From contig JANFNE010000051.1 of assembly GCA_024867545.1 (NCBI GenBank), positions 1 through 52,332 of the forward strand: a DNA stretch of 52,332 nt. The letters are read 5' to 3'. The stretch's first letter is position 1. Each line of letters opens with the position of its first letter. This document shows, in pieces, positions 17,659-27,378 of the stretch. The position numbers and the translations under genes were made by a program. This stretch comes from Phytopythium helicoides (Eukaryota > Oomycota > Peronosporomycetes > Pythiales > Pythiaceae). The notes under the pieces are model-generated. The model ran no database searches. It was not told the DNA's origin and was given only the letters and a program-made list of their open reading frames with translations.

Positions 17659-19518
17659 TTATGCATGTACACAAGAGCGTCGATTGTGGCCCACCTCACT
17701 GCATATCGTGCAGCGCCGTGTCGGTCGTGCAGTCGATGAGCTTGGACGCTCACCTCGACTAGCAAAACGGCGGGTGCGCTTGCGGCCCGTACCACTTAGA
17801 TTGCTTACTGGCGGTAGGACCTGTTCTGGGGACAAGTCGGTCTCGATTGGAATCTCAATGCCGCCTCGCTCTGCGTCATCTCCGCAGCCATACCCGACCA
17901 AATAATTCTTGACAAAGTAGCAGCTGTCGCATGCATCATGCAATTTTTCTAAACACTTCAGTTTGTTCAACGAGGCGATATAGTGACGGCAAGGCAATCC
18001 GTACTGCTGCATAAAATGGCACGTGCATGATCTCTCAGCTAACACAACTCGATGTGTAGAGCGTACACCGCGCGTGCTCTGTACAAACGTTTTTCCATTT
18101 GTAGAAGGACGGACCTCATAGAAGCCTGATGCTTCAGTTTGCTCGCTCACGATTCGAGATGCGTAAGGTGTTAGAACGCGTCCTTCTCGTTGCCACTTCA
18201 TTGCGATTTGCTGGCTTTGGAAAGCATTATCCATAAACTTTTGCATATACGAGAGAAAGAACTCGTATGGAAATTTGTGTCGGATTGGCACAGCAGCACC
18301 ATTGCTTGATTCAACAAAGTTTGTAGTGCGCCAGCCATACATCTTGATATTCGCGACGCTAACTGGATGCATGGTCCATCGAGCAGGTTCAATGCCTTTG
18401 ATATAGTCTGCGATATGTTTGTGAGTAAGAGCTAGAGTCGAAAGGATCGATTCGTAGAGTTCTGAGGTCTCAGCGGCTTGTAAACGATACACTAGACTCT
18501 CGATATCAATCGGAATTGCGCCTTTGAAAGCTGCTTTTATGTTGGAGATGATGTGACGGGTGCAAAATCTTACAACTGCACCCAGAGATGCCACACTTAA
18601 CGCTGCAAAGAGACCACGACCTCGATCGCTGAACACCGGTACACCATCGAAATTAATACCAGCTACCCTGCAATGCCGAATGAACCATGAGCAATTGTCG
18701 CCGTCTTCACCCTCACACAAAGCAACTGCAAGGATGATGTTGTGATTGTCGCCGTCACGTCCCACCAATATTAGCATGACTTCAGTATACACTTGATGCT
18801 TCATGAATGCATCGTCAATACCGAGAATGCGCTGTCCATGCTCTTGATGGCGCTTCACAAATGGATGAGACAAAAAGGCTCGTCGGAATCGCCCGTTTCG
18901 GTCGAGATCGAAAGCACTGTGGCTTTCAGGATTTAAATCACAAAACTTGGAGAGAAGTGAAGGTAGCATCCGAAAGTGCTGCTCGTAATCCCCTCTAGTT
19001 GTTGCGAGCACACTGTCCCTCGCTCTGTACATCATTCGTTGAGGCACCGCGACTCCAGCCACAGATTGAACTTGTCTTTGCAGTTGCCGCGCTGGAATAC
19101 GAGGGTTTGCAGCCACAGCTGCTCGAGCAACTTCAATCTCACCGGCTTGACGAGCAGTAAGTCTCGCGTTGCCGGTGCAACCATGATGATCAATACAGAA
19201 TGAGCTGATGTAGAATCCTGATACGTTACACTGCTTTTTCTTGTACACAATGACGTAGAATGTGCACGGTGTTGAGCTCGAACAGCTGTAGTATACGTTC
19301 CGACCACCACTTCTCTGTTTATCAATGACTGCACGCTTGCTCTGCGATAGTGCAAGATCCTGGACGAAGGCAGTACACGATTTACGGTCTGGGAACATCA
19401 ATCCAACCTTAATGTCATGCGCTGGATTTGATGCAGCCATTTGATTTTGGGAGCAGCAGTAGTGAGAGAGAGAGCGAAAGTTTGCTTGGGGCAGTGCGAA
19501 TTGTGGAATGAGCTCCAT
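17659..19518 (-). CDS. MULE (Mutator-like) transposase, complete copy
   Basis: 619 residues from the ATG at 19518 (a second Met at residue 27, MAASNP, is a possible alternative). The N-terminal ~40-130 looks like a zinc-binding DNA-binding domain of the WRKY-GCM1/FAR1 kind (YYSCSSSTPC, then CIDHHGC). The DDE transposase core spans about 200-420: GIDDAF, FSDRGRGLFAAL, C-x2-H (CTRH), TNFVESSNG. A SWIM finger (CTCHF...CRHY) lies at about 515-535. A Ser/Arg-rich tail ends in a CCHC knuckle (CTICSEVGHNRRSC). The residue after the first catalytic Asp is Asp here, while copy A has the more usual Gly. The frame is otherwise intact and could encode active protein, but the element around it is rearranged. 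Confidence 0.92.
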   Translation of the reverse strand: MELIPQFALPQANFRSLSHYCCSQNQMAASNPAHDIKVGLMFPDRKSCTAFVQDLALSQSKRAVIDKQRSGGRNVYYSCSSSTPCTFYVIVYKKKQCNVSGFYISSFCIDHHGCTGNARLTARQAGEIEVARAAVAANPRIPARQLQRQVQSVAGVAVPQRMMYRARDSVLATTRGDYEQHFRMLPSLLSKFCDLNPESHSAFDLDRNGRFRRAFLSHPFVKRHQEHGQRILGIDDAFMKHQVYTEVMLILVGRDGDNHNIILAVALCEGEDGDNCSWFIRHCRVAGINFDGVPVFSDRGRGLFAALSVASLGAVVRFCTRHIISNIKAAFKGAIPIDIESLVYRLQAAETSELYESILSTLALTHKHIADYIKGIEPARWTMHPVSVANIKMYGWRTTNFVESSNGAAVPIRHKFPYEFFLSYMQKFMDNAFQSQQIAMKWQREGRVLTPYASRIVSEQTEASGFYEVRPSTNGKTFVQSTRGVRSTHRVVLAERSCTCHFMQQYGLPCRHYIASLNKLKCLEKLHDACDSCYFVKNYLVGYGCGDDAERGGIEIPIETDLSPEQVLPPVSNLSGTGRKRTRRFASRGERPSSSTARPTRRCTICSEVGHNRRSCVHA

Positions 19519-19654
19519 CGCGCCTTCCGGTCGCCAAAGATACCATTTTTAAAGATACTTATGCCTCCGTAAGATCTTACGCCTTCATCTTACGCCTTCC
19601 GGACGCCAAAGATACCATTTTAAAAGATTTTTTTTGCCTCCGTGAGATCTTGCT
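19519..19654. repeat. Imperfect direct repeat upstream of the MULE transposase
   Basis: Two copies, roughly 60-70 bp each, of a segment containing GCCAAAGATACCATTTT and GCCTCCGTAAGATCTT. This is the likely 5' untranslated and promoter region of the transposase. No gene. Confidence 0.6.
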
Positions 19655-19904
19655 CCATTTTTGGAAATGTGAGTAATGGTGGTGCAAATACCCCACCTTG
19701 TTGACAGTACACTACTTTTGTCAAGGCATTCATCATTTTGGAAAAAACATCTCGTAGTACACCCCTTCTGTCAAAAGTCCATTTTTGGAAATGTGAGTAA
19801 TGGTGGTGCAAATACCCCACCTTGTTGACAGTACACTACTTTTGTCAAGGCATTCATCATTTTGGAAAAAACATCTCGTAGTACACCCCTTCTGTCAAAA
19901 GTCC
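19655..19904. repeat. Tandemly duplicated 124 bp MULE terminal sequence
   Basis: Two essentially identical units (19655-19778 and 19779-19902/4), each running from CCATTTTTGGAAATGTG to CTTCTGTCAAAAGTCC. The last ~30 bp of each match the element end at 2338 and 20526, so each unit is an entire terminal repeat and the transposase-side end is doubled. Confidence 0.8.
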
Positions 19905-19946
19905 GTTATGAAATAATTACTGATTTGTGTAAACACGATTCTGTAT

Positions 19947-20327
19947 TTACTGTTCAAGAACAAATGGCTTTCGACAAAATGGACACGGTGGAGGACCTTC
20001 GGTGACGCCGTAGACTGGATCTCGCTTTTGGCTCTTCACCAATAGTGTTGCGTAGCATGCGCGGTGCATGCGATGCCCGCAAATGACGGACTGCACCCAT
20101 GCCCGCACGCCCTCGCCGCAGAAGTGGCACTCTTCCAGCTTTCGGGCATACTTGACTCGCTTGCGCTCAGCATCGCGAGCTCGGGCTTTTGCGGCAGCGT
20201 CCCGCAGACGAGCTGCACGGAGTCGTGGGTTCCGACGCTCCCGACACACGCGCCGTCCCTGGTGAACCTTCATGTTTCGCTTGGTTTTAAATGCTGCCTT
20301 GCATTTCTTGCAGATGAACTCGCTCAT
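19947..20327 (-). CDS. Small C2H2 + RING-H2 zinc-finger protein, second copy
   Basis: The 126-residue protein is identical to that of 1759-2139, including CKKC...H..C, CHFC, CGHRMHRAC and CPFC. It sits in the 622 bp direct repeat 19905-20526. Unlike in copy A, it is now in tandem with the transposase gene rather than convergent, because the transposase part is inverted. Both copies being unchanged argues for recent duplication; it does not prove selection. Confidence 0.8.
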   Translation of the reverse strand: MSEFICKKCKAAFKTKRNMKVHQGRRVCRERRNPRLRAARLRDAAAKARARDAERKRVKYARKLEECHFCGEGVRAWVQSVICGHRMHRACYATLLVKSQKRDPVYGVTEGPPPCPFCRKPFVLEQ

Positions 20328-20527
20328 TTCGGTTTGGATGTGAGCTCTGTGTGTGTGACGAAATAGGATAAATTTCTACCATTCATTCCAAAAGGGGTGT
20401 GCGAGCCATTCATTTGCAATACATATGGCTCGACACCCCACCCGGTACTGTATGTACACCTCTTCTGACTATTTAATCTTATTTTGACAATACCACCTCG
20501 TAGTACACCCTTTCTGTCAAAAGTCCA

Positions 20528-21216
20528 TCATAGTGAGAGGATTGGGTACAACTCCTGATGTCCACACCACTTCATTCCAAAAAAGCTCTCGCCTACAAGA
20601 CCCATCAGTCGAGTCGATCCAAACCTCTCAATGTGCGGTCGAGCGCCATTCTCCTTCTGAGCTTCCATCAAATGAGCAATCTGCCTCTGCAGCTTCACAA
20701 TGTCCGGCGCCGCCGCCGTGCTCTCGGCCCTCGCCGACAGCGCCAGCAGCCGCTCGATCTGCTGCGGCGTGAGTCCTGGCACCTGCAGCCCCGCGCCTCC
20801 GCCCCTCGCGGCCGTGCGACTCCCCCTCGACGCCGGCGCCACGGCCGCGTGGCTCTCGCTCTCGGCCTCCGAGTCGCTCTCGCTCTCGCTCTCACTCTCG
20901 CTCTCGCTCTCCTCGCTCTGCTGCTGCTGCGCGCGCGCCGCGATGCAGAACGCGCGGTGGGCCTTGGCGTGCCGCATCTTGCACGTCTGCGGGTCGTCTC
21001 ACGGCCGCATCGTCAATATCCAGCGCTCAGCCCAAAGCAGCAGCTCCAAGCAGCCCGCACCTGACTGCAGTACGAGGCCTCGTGGCAGACGCCGCACGCC
21101 AGCGCAGCCCCCGCCGCGCCGCAGTAGGCGCAGTCCTCACCCGCGCCACCGCTCGACCGACCGAACGCCAGGCTCGTCAGCCGCGTCATGAGCTCGTCCT
21201 TGCTGTCGCTGTCCAT
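20528..21216 (-). CDS. MYND zinc-finger protein, two exons (intron 20987-21060)
   Basis: Exon 1 is 21216-21061 (52 codons, ATG start). A 74 nt GT...AG intron follows (20987-21060). Exon 2 is 20986-20528. Splicing joins YCSQ to TCKMRH and completes a canonical MYND finger: C-x2-C, C-x2-C, YC-x3-C, H-x3-C (CAYC, CGVC, SYC, TC, HRAFC). The finger is followed by a Ser-Glu dipeptide run, an Ala/Gly linker, and a short helix (about 165-185). MYND domains bind Pro-rich peptides in transcription and methyltransferase complexes; the partner here is unknown. The TGA stop (20528-20530) lies within 2 bp of the MULE terminus at 20526, so the original 3' end may have been cut off by the element. About 204 residues as annotated. 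Confidence 0.75.
20870..20915 (-). repeat. Hexanucleotide microsatellite coding Ser-Glu repeats
   Basis: CTCTCG/CTCTCA units on the + strand encode the (Ser-Glu)n run of the MYND protein. Unit number is expected to vary between strains. Confidence 0.7.
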
Positions 21217-21712
21217 GGCGCCAGCTCGCTCGCTCGCTCGCCTCTGGGACTCTGGAAGATGCGGTTTTTCCCTTCCTTCGACATCCTTTTCCTGATGCGA
21301 GCGGAATGGTGAGCGGCTGGCATGCCACCCACCCGCTCATATGAAACGGTGGCGATGGGATCCGTGGCGGATGATGGATACTTTCAGACTACTCCTGAGT
21401 ATCAGATTGGCGTGTGCATGTGCTGCTGGACAGCTAATTGAGAGAGTGGACGACTCTTGAGCGTTCAAGCTGAATGGGACAAGTCATGCATGACAAGTAC
21501 ACCAGTGACAGCGGAGACTTGGATGCAACCTGATATTGAGCATTAACTGCTGATGGAAATGTACTTGGGTTGTAGGCTTTAGTTGCCTTTGAAGCAACGA
21601 TGGTCGTTATGCCATCTCCACTTACGAAACAAAACAGGATCAAAGAAAGCACGAGGCATTGACACGAAGAATACGCTGCCAGCAGCCCATTCTTTTTGTG
21701 ACTCAGTACCAC
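21217..21712. other. Intergenic region, MYND promoter side
   Basis: About 500 bp between the MYND gene start and the armadillo remnant. GCTCGCTCGCTCGCC at about 21227-21242 is a short tetranucleotide run just upstream of the MYND start. No convincing gene or other repeat. Confidence 0.4.
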
Positions 21713-22231
21713 TCACAACCATGCTTTCTTTTTGGGAAGGTTTTCCGTGTGGATACCAACACGGTTTCCAATCTCTAGAGCGTTACTGTCGTGTACTGCA
21801 AGATTGGCCAATGCATCGGCAGCATTTTGTTTCTGCATCTCGTTCCCGTTCTGTACCAAAGCAATCAGTGGACCAATAGCGCCACAAGCACCAATCTTCA
21901 TCATCGAATTGCCATCATTCGTAAGTCTCGCCATTCCAGCTGCCGCAACCTCCTTCTGTCCATCGTTGCCATTTGAGATCAGTGACACAAGTGCGCTGAT
22001 ACCACCACTGGATACGATCTCGCCCGTTCTTTTCTCATTGTTCATGGCAAGAATCCATAGTGCACCAGCTGCCTGCTTCTTTTCCACTTCGCTACCCTTC
22101 CGTACCAAGTCGACTAACTCACAAATAATTCCGGCCGCCGCGATCTCCACTCTGTTTTCCTCATTTGCTGTAAGATTGGCCAGTGCCCCGATCGCGTTCT
22201 TCCTTTGGTTGTCACTACCAGACTGATCCAC
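21713..22231 (-). pseudogene. Armadillo-repeat fragment, remnant of an older kinase-ARM paralogue
   Basis: 172-codon frame with four ~42-residue armadillo repeats (AIGALANLT, AAGALWILAM, AAAGMARLT, AADALANLA), closest in style to the ARM region of the adjacent 1565-residue genes. It begins with GTG, not ATG, and ends in an unrelated tail (ENLPKKKAWL). There is no kinase part, so it is truncated at both ends. It lies immediately past the left edge of the tandem array and is more diverged than the three array copies from each other, so it is likely an older broken unit. Confidence 0.7.
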
Positions 22232-22291
22232 TTGCAGACATATCGGAGTAATTGTCCAAACTTCATTACATTCATAAACGTTACGCAGACA

Positions 22292-25200
22292 CTACAACTC
22301 GTTTTCAGCAAAATATACCAACATATTTCTTGCAAGGAACTTGACAGGATCGCACCCATTCTTCACAAATTGGGTCAGGATCTTGATTCCGTTTGCAGCG
22401 ACGAATCTTTCTCGAAGAAGGCGGCCAATGGCTTCTTCATCATCAATATCATGGAAGCAAAGCAAATTGCTGAGTGCTACAAGTCTTTCCAGGCGGTCGT
22501 CATTACTTGCGCCTTCAATATTCTTCAGCAGAGCGCTGATACCTCCGTGCATTGCAATGTTCTCCTTTGTGTCTGCATCGGCCCCCAAGAAGCCTAACAC
22601 ACCTGCTGCCAACCTTTTCAGCGGCTCGCTCCCGCCAACAATTAGGCTTAATAGTGCCTCAATAGCTCCACATTCGCGGATTGCAGCTGCTCCAATTGGG
22701 CTTCCGAAAGCAAGATTCCACAATGTACCTGCTGCATCTTCTTTTTGCACGTAATTGCCGACCCGAACCAAATGTACCAATGGGTCGACACCGCCACATG
22801 CTACAATCTTTGTCTTGATATCTTCGTTTGTTGCAAGATTCATCAATGCACCAGCTGCATTCTCCTTCTGCGAGTCATTTCCATCTCTCACCAATGCTAC
22901 CAACTCGGCAATACCGCCCCACAGTGCTATCTCTGCTTTGTTTTTATCATTTATCGCGAGATTCATCAAAGCCCCGGCTCCGTTTTCCTTCTGCTCGTCA
23001 TTCCCGTCAATCAATAACTCCAGCAACGCACCAATGCCACCGCACGACGCGATCTGCACTTTGTTTTCGTCATTACTTGCAAGATTTGCCAATGCACCAG
23101 CTGCCTTTTCTTTCTGCACATCATTGCCACCTCGCACCAATGCCACTAACGGACCAATACCATCGCACGATGCAATTTCCGTCTTGATTTCCTCATTGTT
23201 CGCAAGATTCATTAATGCGCCAGCTGCATTTTCCTTCTGGACATCGCTGCCATCCCGCATCAATGTCACTAACGGAGCAATACCGCCGCACGATGAGATT
23301 TCCGCCGCGTTTTCATCAATAACAGCAAGATTCATCAATGCACCAGCAGCATTTTCCTTTTGCAGATCACTGCCACCCCGCACCAATGCCACTAACGGAT
23401 TAACACCGCCAAGCATCGCAATTGCCACTGCGCTGTCTTCGTTGTTTGCAATACTCCATAGAGCAGCTGCTGCATTTACTTTCTGCTGGTCAGTGCCATC
23501 CGCGACCAGTCTGACCAACGGACCAATGCCACCATGTGACGCGATCTCTTCTACGTTGTTGTCGCTCTTCGACAAATTCCCAAGAGCAGCAGCTGCTCTT
23601 TCTTTCTGCACATCATTGCCGTCTCGAACCAATGCCACCAATGGACCGATACTGTCACGCACCGCAATTTCTACCTCGTTGCTTTCGTTGTCAGCAAGAT
23701 TTAACATTGCGACCGTTGCATTCGCTTTCTGTTTCTCATTCCCACATCGAATCAATCCCACTAAGAGACTGATAGCTCCAGACGAGGCAATTTCGACCCC
23801 GTTAGCACTATTGCCAAGAGCCAAATCGCTTAATGCGAGAGCTGCCCATTGTTTCTCATCTTCAGTTCCACATGCCAAAAGATCAACAATAGCCTCAATC
23901 TCTTTCTTGTCTGAGCGCGCACTCCGTTTCAGTTGCACAGCTAGTAAGTGATTACGAGAGAGTCTCGCCAAACGTACGTTGGAACTCTTCAAAAACTTGA
24001 TAAGACTCAGCACGGTTCCACTACGCGACACCACATGATTCACTGGTTGGACACGAACAGCTTGACCATCAACTGGCGACCACAAGCGACTCATATCCAT
24101 CCGTTCCAACAACGACGACAAGTGCACCACAACAGCATCAATCGTCACACGCTCATTCGGATCCAAGCAACACATCCGCTCAATCAGATGCCACTCTGAA
24201 TCAGCAATGCATGCGGGCTGCGGAGGCAACCTCCCTCGCTTTACTTGAAACACCACTGCTGCATCAACCATATCACCCCACGGAACTTTCCCACTCGCAA
24301 CCTCGATCATCATCATCGCAAAAGAATACACGTCCGATGCGAACGTGGCGGACTCTCCACGATCCCCTTTCCACGGCAAGCACTCAGGTGCCTTCCATCG
24401 ATACGCTCCGCGAGCTCCACCATCATTTATACCACTCATATCGCGCCGACCAGACTTACTCAAACCAAAGTCAGCCAACTTCGCAATCCCATCACCTCCC
24501 ACCAACACATTGTTCGCCTTCAAGTCAGCATGCACAATACCCTTGTCATGAAGGTACTGCAACCCAAGCGCTGCGTTCAAAAGACTGTACCACACCTCAT
24601 ACATGTCCCCATCGTTGGTCTTCGTCTTCTCACGGAGATATGAGCTCAGATCTCCACCGCTCGCATATTCACACACGAAGAATGGCTCACCGATGTGGCA
24701 AGCGCCATACATCTTCACAACGTTGATATGGTTGAGCTCGAACCACGTGTCTGCTTCTTGAAGGAATTGTGTGTAGATGTCGTCTCGGTCTATTGCGTCC
24801 ATAAGCACGCTTTTGACGACTACGGGTGTGTCGAACCACTTTCCGTGGTGAACAGACCCAAATGCACCTCGACTGAACTCATCGAAGGACTTGAATTCGA
24901 TCTCTGATGGCGATATAAACCACCTCGCAACTGCTTGCGACTGGGTCAAAACACCTTGTTTTTCCGAGTTGGATCTACATACGTAGAGATGTCGCTGTGA
25001 ACTCATGATACTACCTTCGCAGTATTGATCAGGAACGTCTTGATCAGGAATAGTCCAGTTGTGAGACTTCGAAAGTTCGTAGTGGGGTGGTAATGCCGAT
25101 CCCCACTTGTGCACCTTTCTCGAGCTCGACAGTTTGTGTCTTGAAATCAGTCGATCAATATTCTCATGGAACGAGAGAACACTTCTTTGGCTTATCCTCG

Positions 25201-26989
25201 GCTGCGCTGAAGCCATGCTCCATTGGTCCGAAGTGCAACTCTGCAACGACTGGTTTAAGTGATGGTAAAATCGTACGAGCAAACTAACAAAGCTCTCTGT
25301 CTTTTCCTTTGATTGGGCGACTTCGGCAGTAGAACGAACGGCATTGACTGTATCCCCATCAACTACCTTCATTTGTTCGTATACATCCTGCAGTCGAGAA
25401 AGGACAGCCTTCGAGGAAAGATCACCAGATATCAAGGCGGCGCACTGCTGAAACGCAGACACCACTAAACATCCTCCGATCGCAGGTATCCTCACTGACT
25501 CAATCATCGTCGTACTTGAGTTTCCATCATCAAAACAACATAAACCAGACTCTTCAACCTGCTCTCGCTCTCTCATAACACCAGCAACTTCTCGAAGGCG
25601 TTCAATGCCGTATAGCATCGCTGCATTTCGGGATGTGTCAGCATTCTTCATGTCCATCAACATTTGCCACTCGCTTTCGTGGATGAAGCCTGGTTTGTGT
25701 ATAGGTAACGAGTCATACTGGAATGACGCTTCTTCTGAATCATCTTTTTCAGATTGATCGCATGTCGAAGCAGAAAAGGCATGCAGACAGTTCACAACCA
25801 GCTCGCAAAGTCTCTCAAAATCAGTCCCAAAGTTTCCCTCCAGTTCAACAGAGGGCTCACAACTTGGAGTACCATCACACGGTAGTCTGTCGTCTTTCAC
25901 TAAAACAAGATGAGCTCCAAACACCATCGCCTTCGATTCCAACTCCGCACAATACACATTCTCCATCGACAATCTCTCGCCACACATCAGACCGCGCTCA
26001 TGTAGGTACTGCAATGACAAAGCAACCTCGTACACACGACGCCACACTTGCTCACGTGAAGTCATCTCACGCACACACTCTCTCAATGGACGAGTTCGTT
26101 CGTGTACAATGAACGGCCGACTGCCAACATGACAAGCACCTAGAAACTTTGCCACGTGAGGATGATTCAAGCTCGACCAGATGCTCGCATCCTGAATGAA
26201 GCGACCCACATCCGAGTCCGAGTCCGAGTAGTCTGAATAGTAGACGTCGTTTCCCCATCTCGACAGACCGAACTCGCTCATGAACTCGAAAGGCATGACA
26301 ACCCACGACGGAGACGACATCACAATCATGTTTGAGTGCTGGACGATAGTCTCGAACGCTAGCTTGATGAGTTTGATCTCCTCGGGTATCAGTGTGTCCT
26401 CGCTGTAGTGGACGAGAGCTGCCTTGAGCAGAGTCAGCGCTTCTTCTTCCTCCTCCTCATTGTTGACGTCTTTAGAGAATGGGTGACCTTCCTTGCTGGT
26501 GCGACCGCCGCTCAAACAGAGATCTGAGTAGGAGGTCAGCAGTGCATCGTATCGCTCGACACGCTCGAGTCTCTCGCGTTCCAATGCGGCTCTCCACGTG
26601 CTCCGATCACATGCGTCACTCATCGCGTACTGCGTGCTGATCGCGTCCAGCACGACATGCAGCCGCTCGATGCGTCGAACGTAGTAGCCTGTGTGTGCCA
26701 ACTGCAACAGCCGTGAAGAGTGCTCTTCATACACTCGCATCTCGTCTCGCACGCTCTCGGCGCTCAGTAACAGTCCGAACAGCGCGTGGTCGATCTCGTT
26801 TTCTGGCATCTCGTCGACCGCTCGGCGGACGCAGCCGTAGCGCTCATTCGCATTATGTCCAAGGTCTCGCGGGGCCTCAACGGATGCATGCTTCACGTCC
26901 ATCGCCCCACCTCCTGCAGCGCATCCTGGCTGGCAGCTCTCGCTGTCGCTGCGGCTTCCATGCATATCTCGAGCTTCACCTCCTTCCAT
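22292..26989 (-). CDS. Dual-kinase-domain armadillo protein, copy 1
   Basis: 1565 residues from the ATG at 26989. The frame is open 204 bp further upstream but without an ATG, so 26989 is the first usable start. Residues ~160-230 are helical. About 235-400 is a kinase-like domain lacking catalytic residues (CGERLSMEN where HRDLKxxN is expected; no DFG). About 700-960 is a full TKL-type kinase: RGAFGSV loop, VVVKS lysine, HADLKANN catalytic loop (Arg of HRD replaced by Ala), DFG and APE. From about 1030 to the end are roughly 12 armadillo repeats of ~42 residues (AAGALMNLA...). A role as a soluble signalling kinase with an ARM protein-binding scaffold is inferred from the family. A GC-rich (GCA)n run codes Ala just upstream of the ATG. 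Confidence 0.85.
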   Translation of the reverse strand: MEGGEARDMHGSRSDSESCQPGCAAGGGAMDVKHASVEAPRDLGHNANERYGCVRRAVDEMPENEIDHALFGLLLSAESVRDEMRVYEEHSSRLLQLAHTGYYVRRIERLHVVLDAISTQYAMSDACDRSTWRAALERERLERVERYDALLTSYSDLCLSGGRTSKEGHPFSKDVNNEEEEEEALTLLKAALVHYSEDTLIPEEIKLIKLAFETIVQHSNMIVMSSPSWVVMPFEFMSEFGLSRWGNDVYYSDYSDSDSDVGRFIQDASIWSSLNHPHVAKFLGACHVGSRPFIVHERTRPLRECVREMTSREQVWRRVYEVALSLQYLHERGLMCGERLSMENVYCAELESKAMVFGAHLVLVKDDRLPCDGTPSCEPSVELEGNFGTDFERLCELVVNCLHAFSASTCDQSEKDDSEEASFQYDSLPIHKPGFIHESEWQMLMDMKNADTSRNAAMLYGIERLREVAGVMREREQVEESGLCCFDDGNSSTTMIESVRIPAIGGCLVVSAFQQCAALISGDLSSKAVLSRLQDVYEQMKVVDGDTVNAVRSTAEVAQSKEKTESFVSLLVRFYHHLNQSLQSCTSDQWSMASAQPRISQRSVLSFHENIDRLISRHKLSSSRKVHKWGSALPPHYELSKSHNWTIPDQDVPDQYCEGSIMSSQRHLYVCRSNSEKQGVLTQSQAVARWFISPSEIEFKSFDEFSRGAFGSVHHGKWFDTPVVVKSVLMDAIDRDDIYTQFLQEADTWFELNHINVVKMYGACHIGEPFFVCEYASGGDLSSYLREKTKTNDGDMYEVWYSLLNAALGLQYLHDKGIVHADLKANNVLVGGDGIAKLADFGLSKSGRRDMSGINDGGARGAYRWKAPECLPWKGDRGESATFASDVYSFAMMMIEVASGKVPWGDMVDAAVVFQVKRGRLPPQPACIADSEWHLIERMCCLDPNERVTIDAVVVHLSSLLERMDMSRLWSPVDGQAVRVQPVNHVVSRSGTVLSLIKFLKSSNVRLARLSRNHLLAVQLKRSARSDKKEIEAIVDLLACGTEDEKQWAALALSDLALGNSANGVEIASSGAISLLVGLIRCGNEKQKANATVAMLNLADNESNEVEIAVRDSIGPLVALVRDGNDVQKERAAAALGNLSKSDNNVEEIASHGGIGPLVRLVADGTDQQKVNAAAALWSIANNEDSAVAIAMLGGVNPLVALVRGGSDLQKENAAGALMNLAVIDENAAEISSCGGIAPLVTLMRDGSDVQKENAAGALMNLANNEEIKTEIASCDGIGPLVALVRGGNDVQKEKAAGALANLASNDENKVQIASCGGIGALLELLIDGNDEQKENGAGALMNLAINDKNKAEIALWGGIAELVALVRDGNDSQKENAAGALMNLATNEDIKTKIVACGGVDPLVHLVRVGNYVQKEDAAGTLWNLAFGSPIGAAAIRECGAIEALLSLIVGGSEPLKRLAAGVLGFLGADADTKENIAMHGGISALLKNIEGASNDDRLERLVALSNLLCFHDIDDEEAIGRLLRERFVAANGIKILTQFVKNGCDPVKFLARNMLVYFAENEL

Positions 26990-27378
26990 CGCGTCGTCTG
27001 CTCCTAGTGGCTGCAGCTCGCCACGGCCGACAGCAGCAGCAGCAGCAGCCGAAGCTCGAGCCTCAAAGGCGCAGCGAGCAGCTCCCTTGAGCCGTGCAGA
27101 GCCTGGACGGCGAGCGACGCCTCTAGAGATCGCTGGCGTCGAGTTGCGGTGCAGCACTTTTCGACCTGGCGTCAAGGTTTTGCTGTTGGTCAAATCCAGT
27201 CAACATAAAAAATAGTTGCGACCATCATTCCGCTACATATATCGAGTCACCGGCGGTTGGGATATTGATGTCATCGCACCATCTCATCAATCGGTGATGC
27301 TAACGATAGCAGCTTGATGCACTTGTGGAACGCTGGATGGTCATTGCACAGTAATTTGGAGCTTTACATTCGCAGACA
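26990..27378. promoter_or_regulatory. Upstream region of kinase-ARM copy 1
   Basis: 389 bp between the ATG of copy 1 and the stop of copy 2. It contains an open but ATG-less extension of the kinase frame, a CAG run, and on the + strand TCATTCCGCTACA (27225-27237). That 13-mer recurs upstream of the NIPA gene at 37384-37396. No separate gene. Confidence 0.5.

Larger units (their letters stand above)
17304..20526 (-). mobile_element. MULE copy B, rearranged: transposase part inverted relative to the RING part
   Basis: Contains the complete transposase gene (17659-19518), its end region (19519-19904), then, in the same orientation as copy A, the RING gene and right terminus (19905-20526). Both presumed termini (…AAAAGTCC at 19904 and 20526) point the same way, whereas an intact MULE has inverted ends. 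Inverting 17304-19904 back would restore the copy A order, so an internal inversion is the simplest reading. Confidence 0.75.

Noticed and set aside
22860..23880. Regular ~123-126 bp spacing suggesting a CRISPR or satellite
   Set aside because: It is the codon-level trace of 41-42-residue armadillo repeats, not identical DNA repeats with spacers.
22755..23951. 398-codon + strand frame across the ARM region of kinase copy 1 (also 27842-29038 and 32929-34125)
   Set aside because: Exact antisense of the armadillo repeats; its Ser/Phe/Pro-rich repeated translation follows from codon bias on the other strand.
26990..27193. 68-codon N-terminal extension of kinase-ARM copy 1
   Set aside because: Opens at TTG after a TGA, with no ATG, and is not conserved in copy 3; the ATG at 26989 is shared by all three copies.
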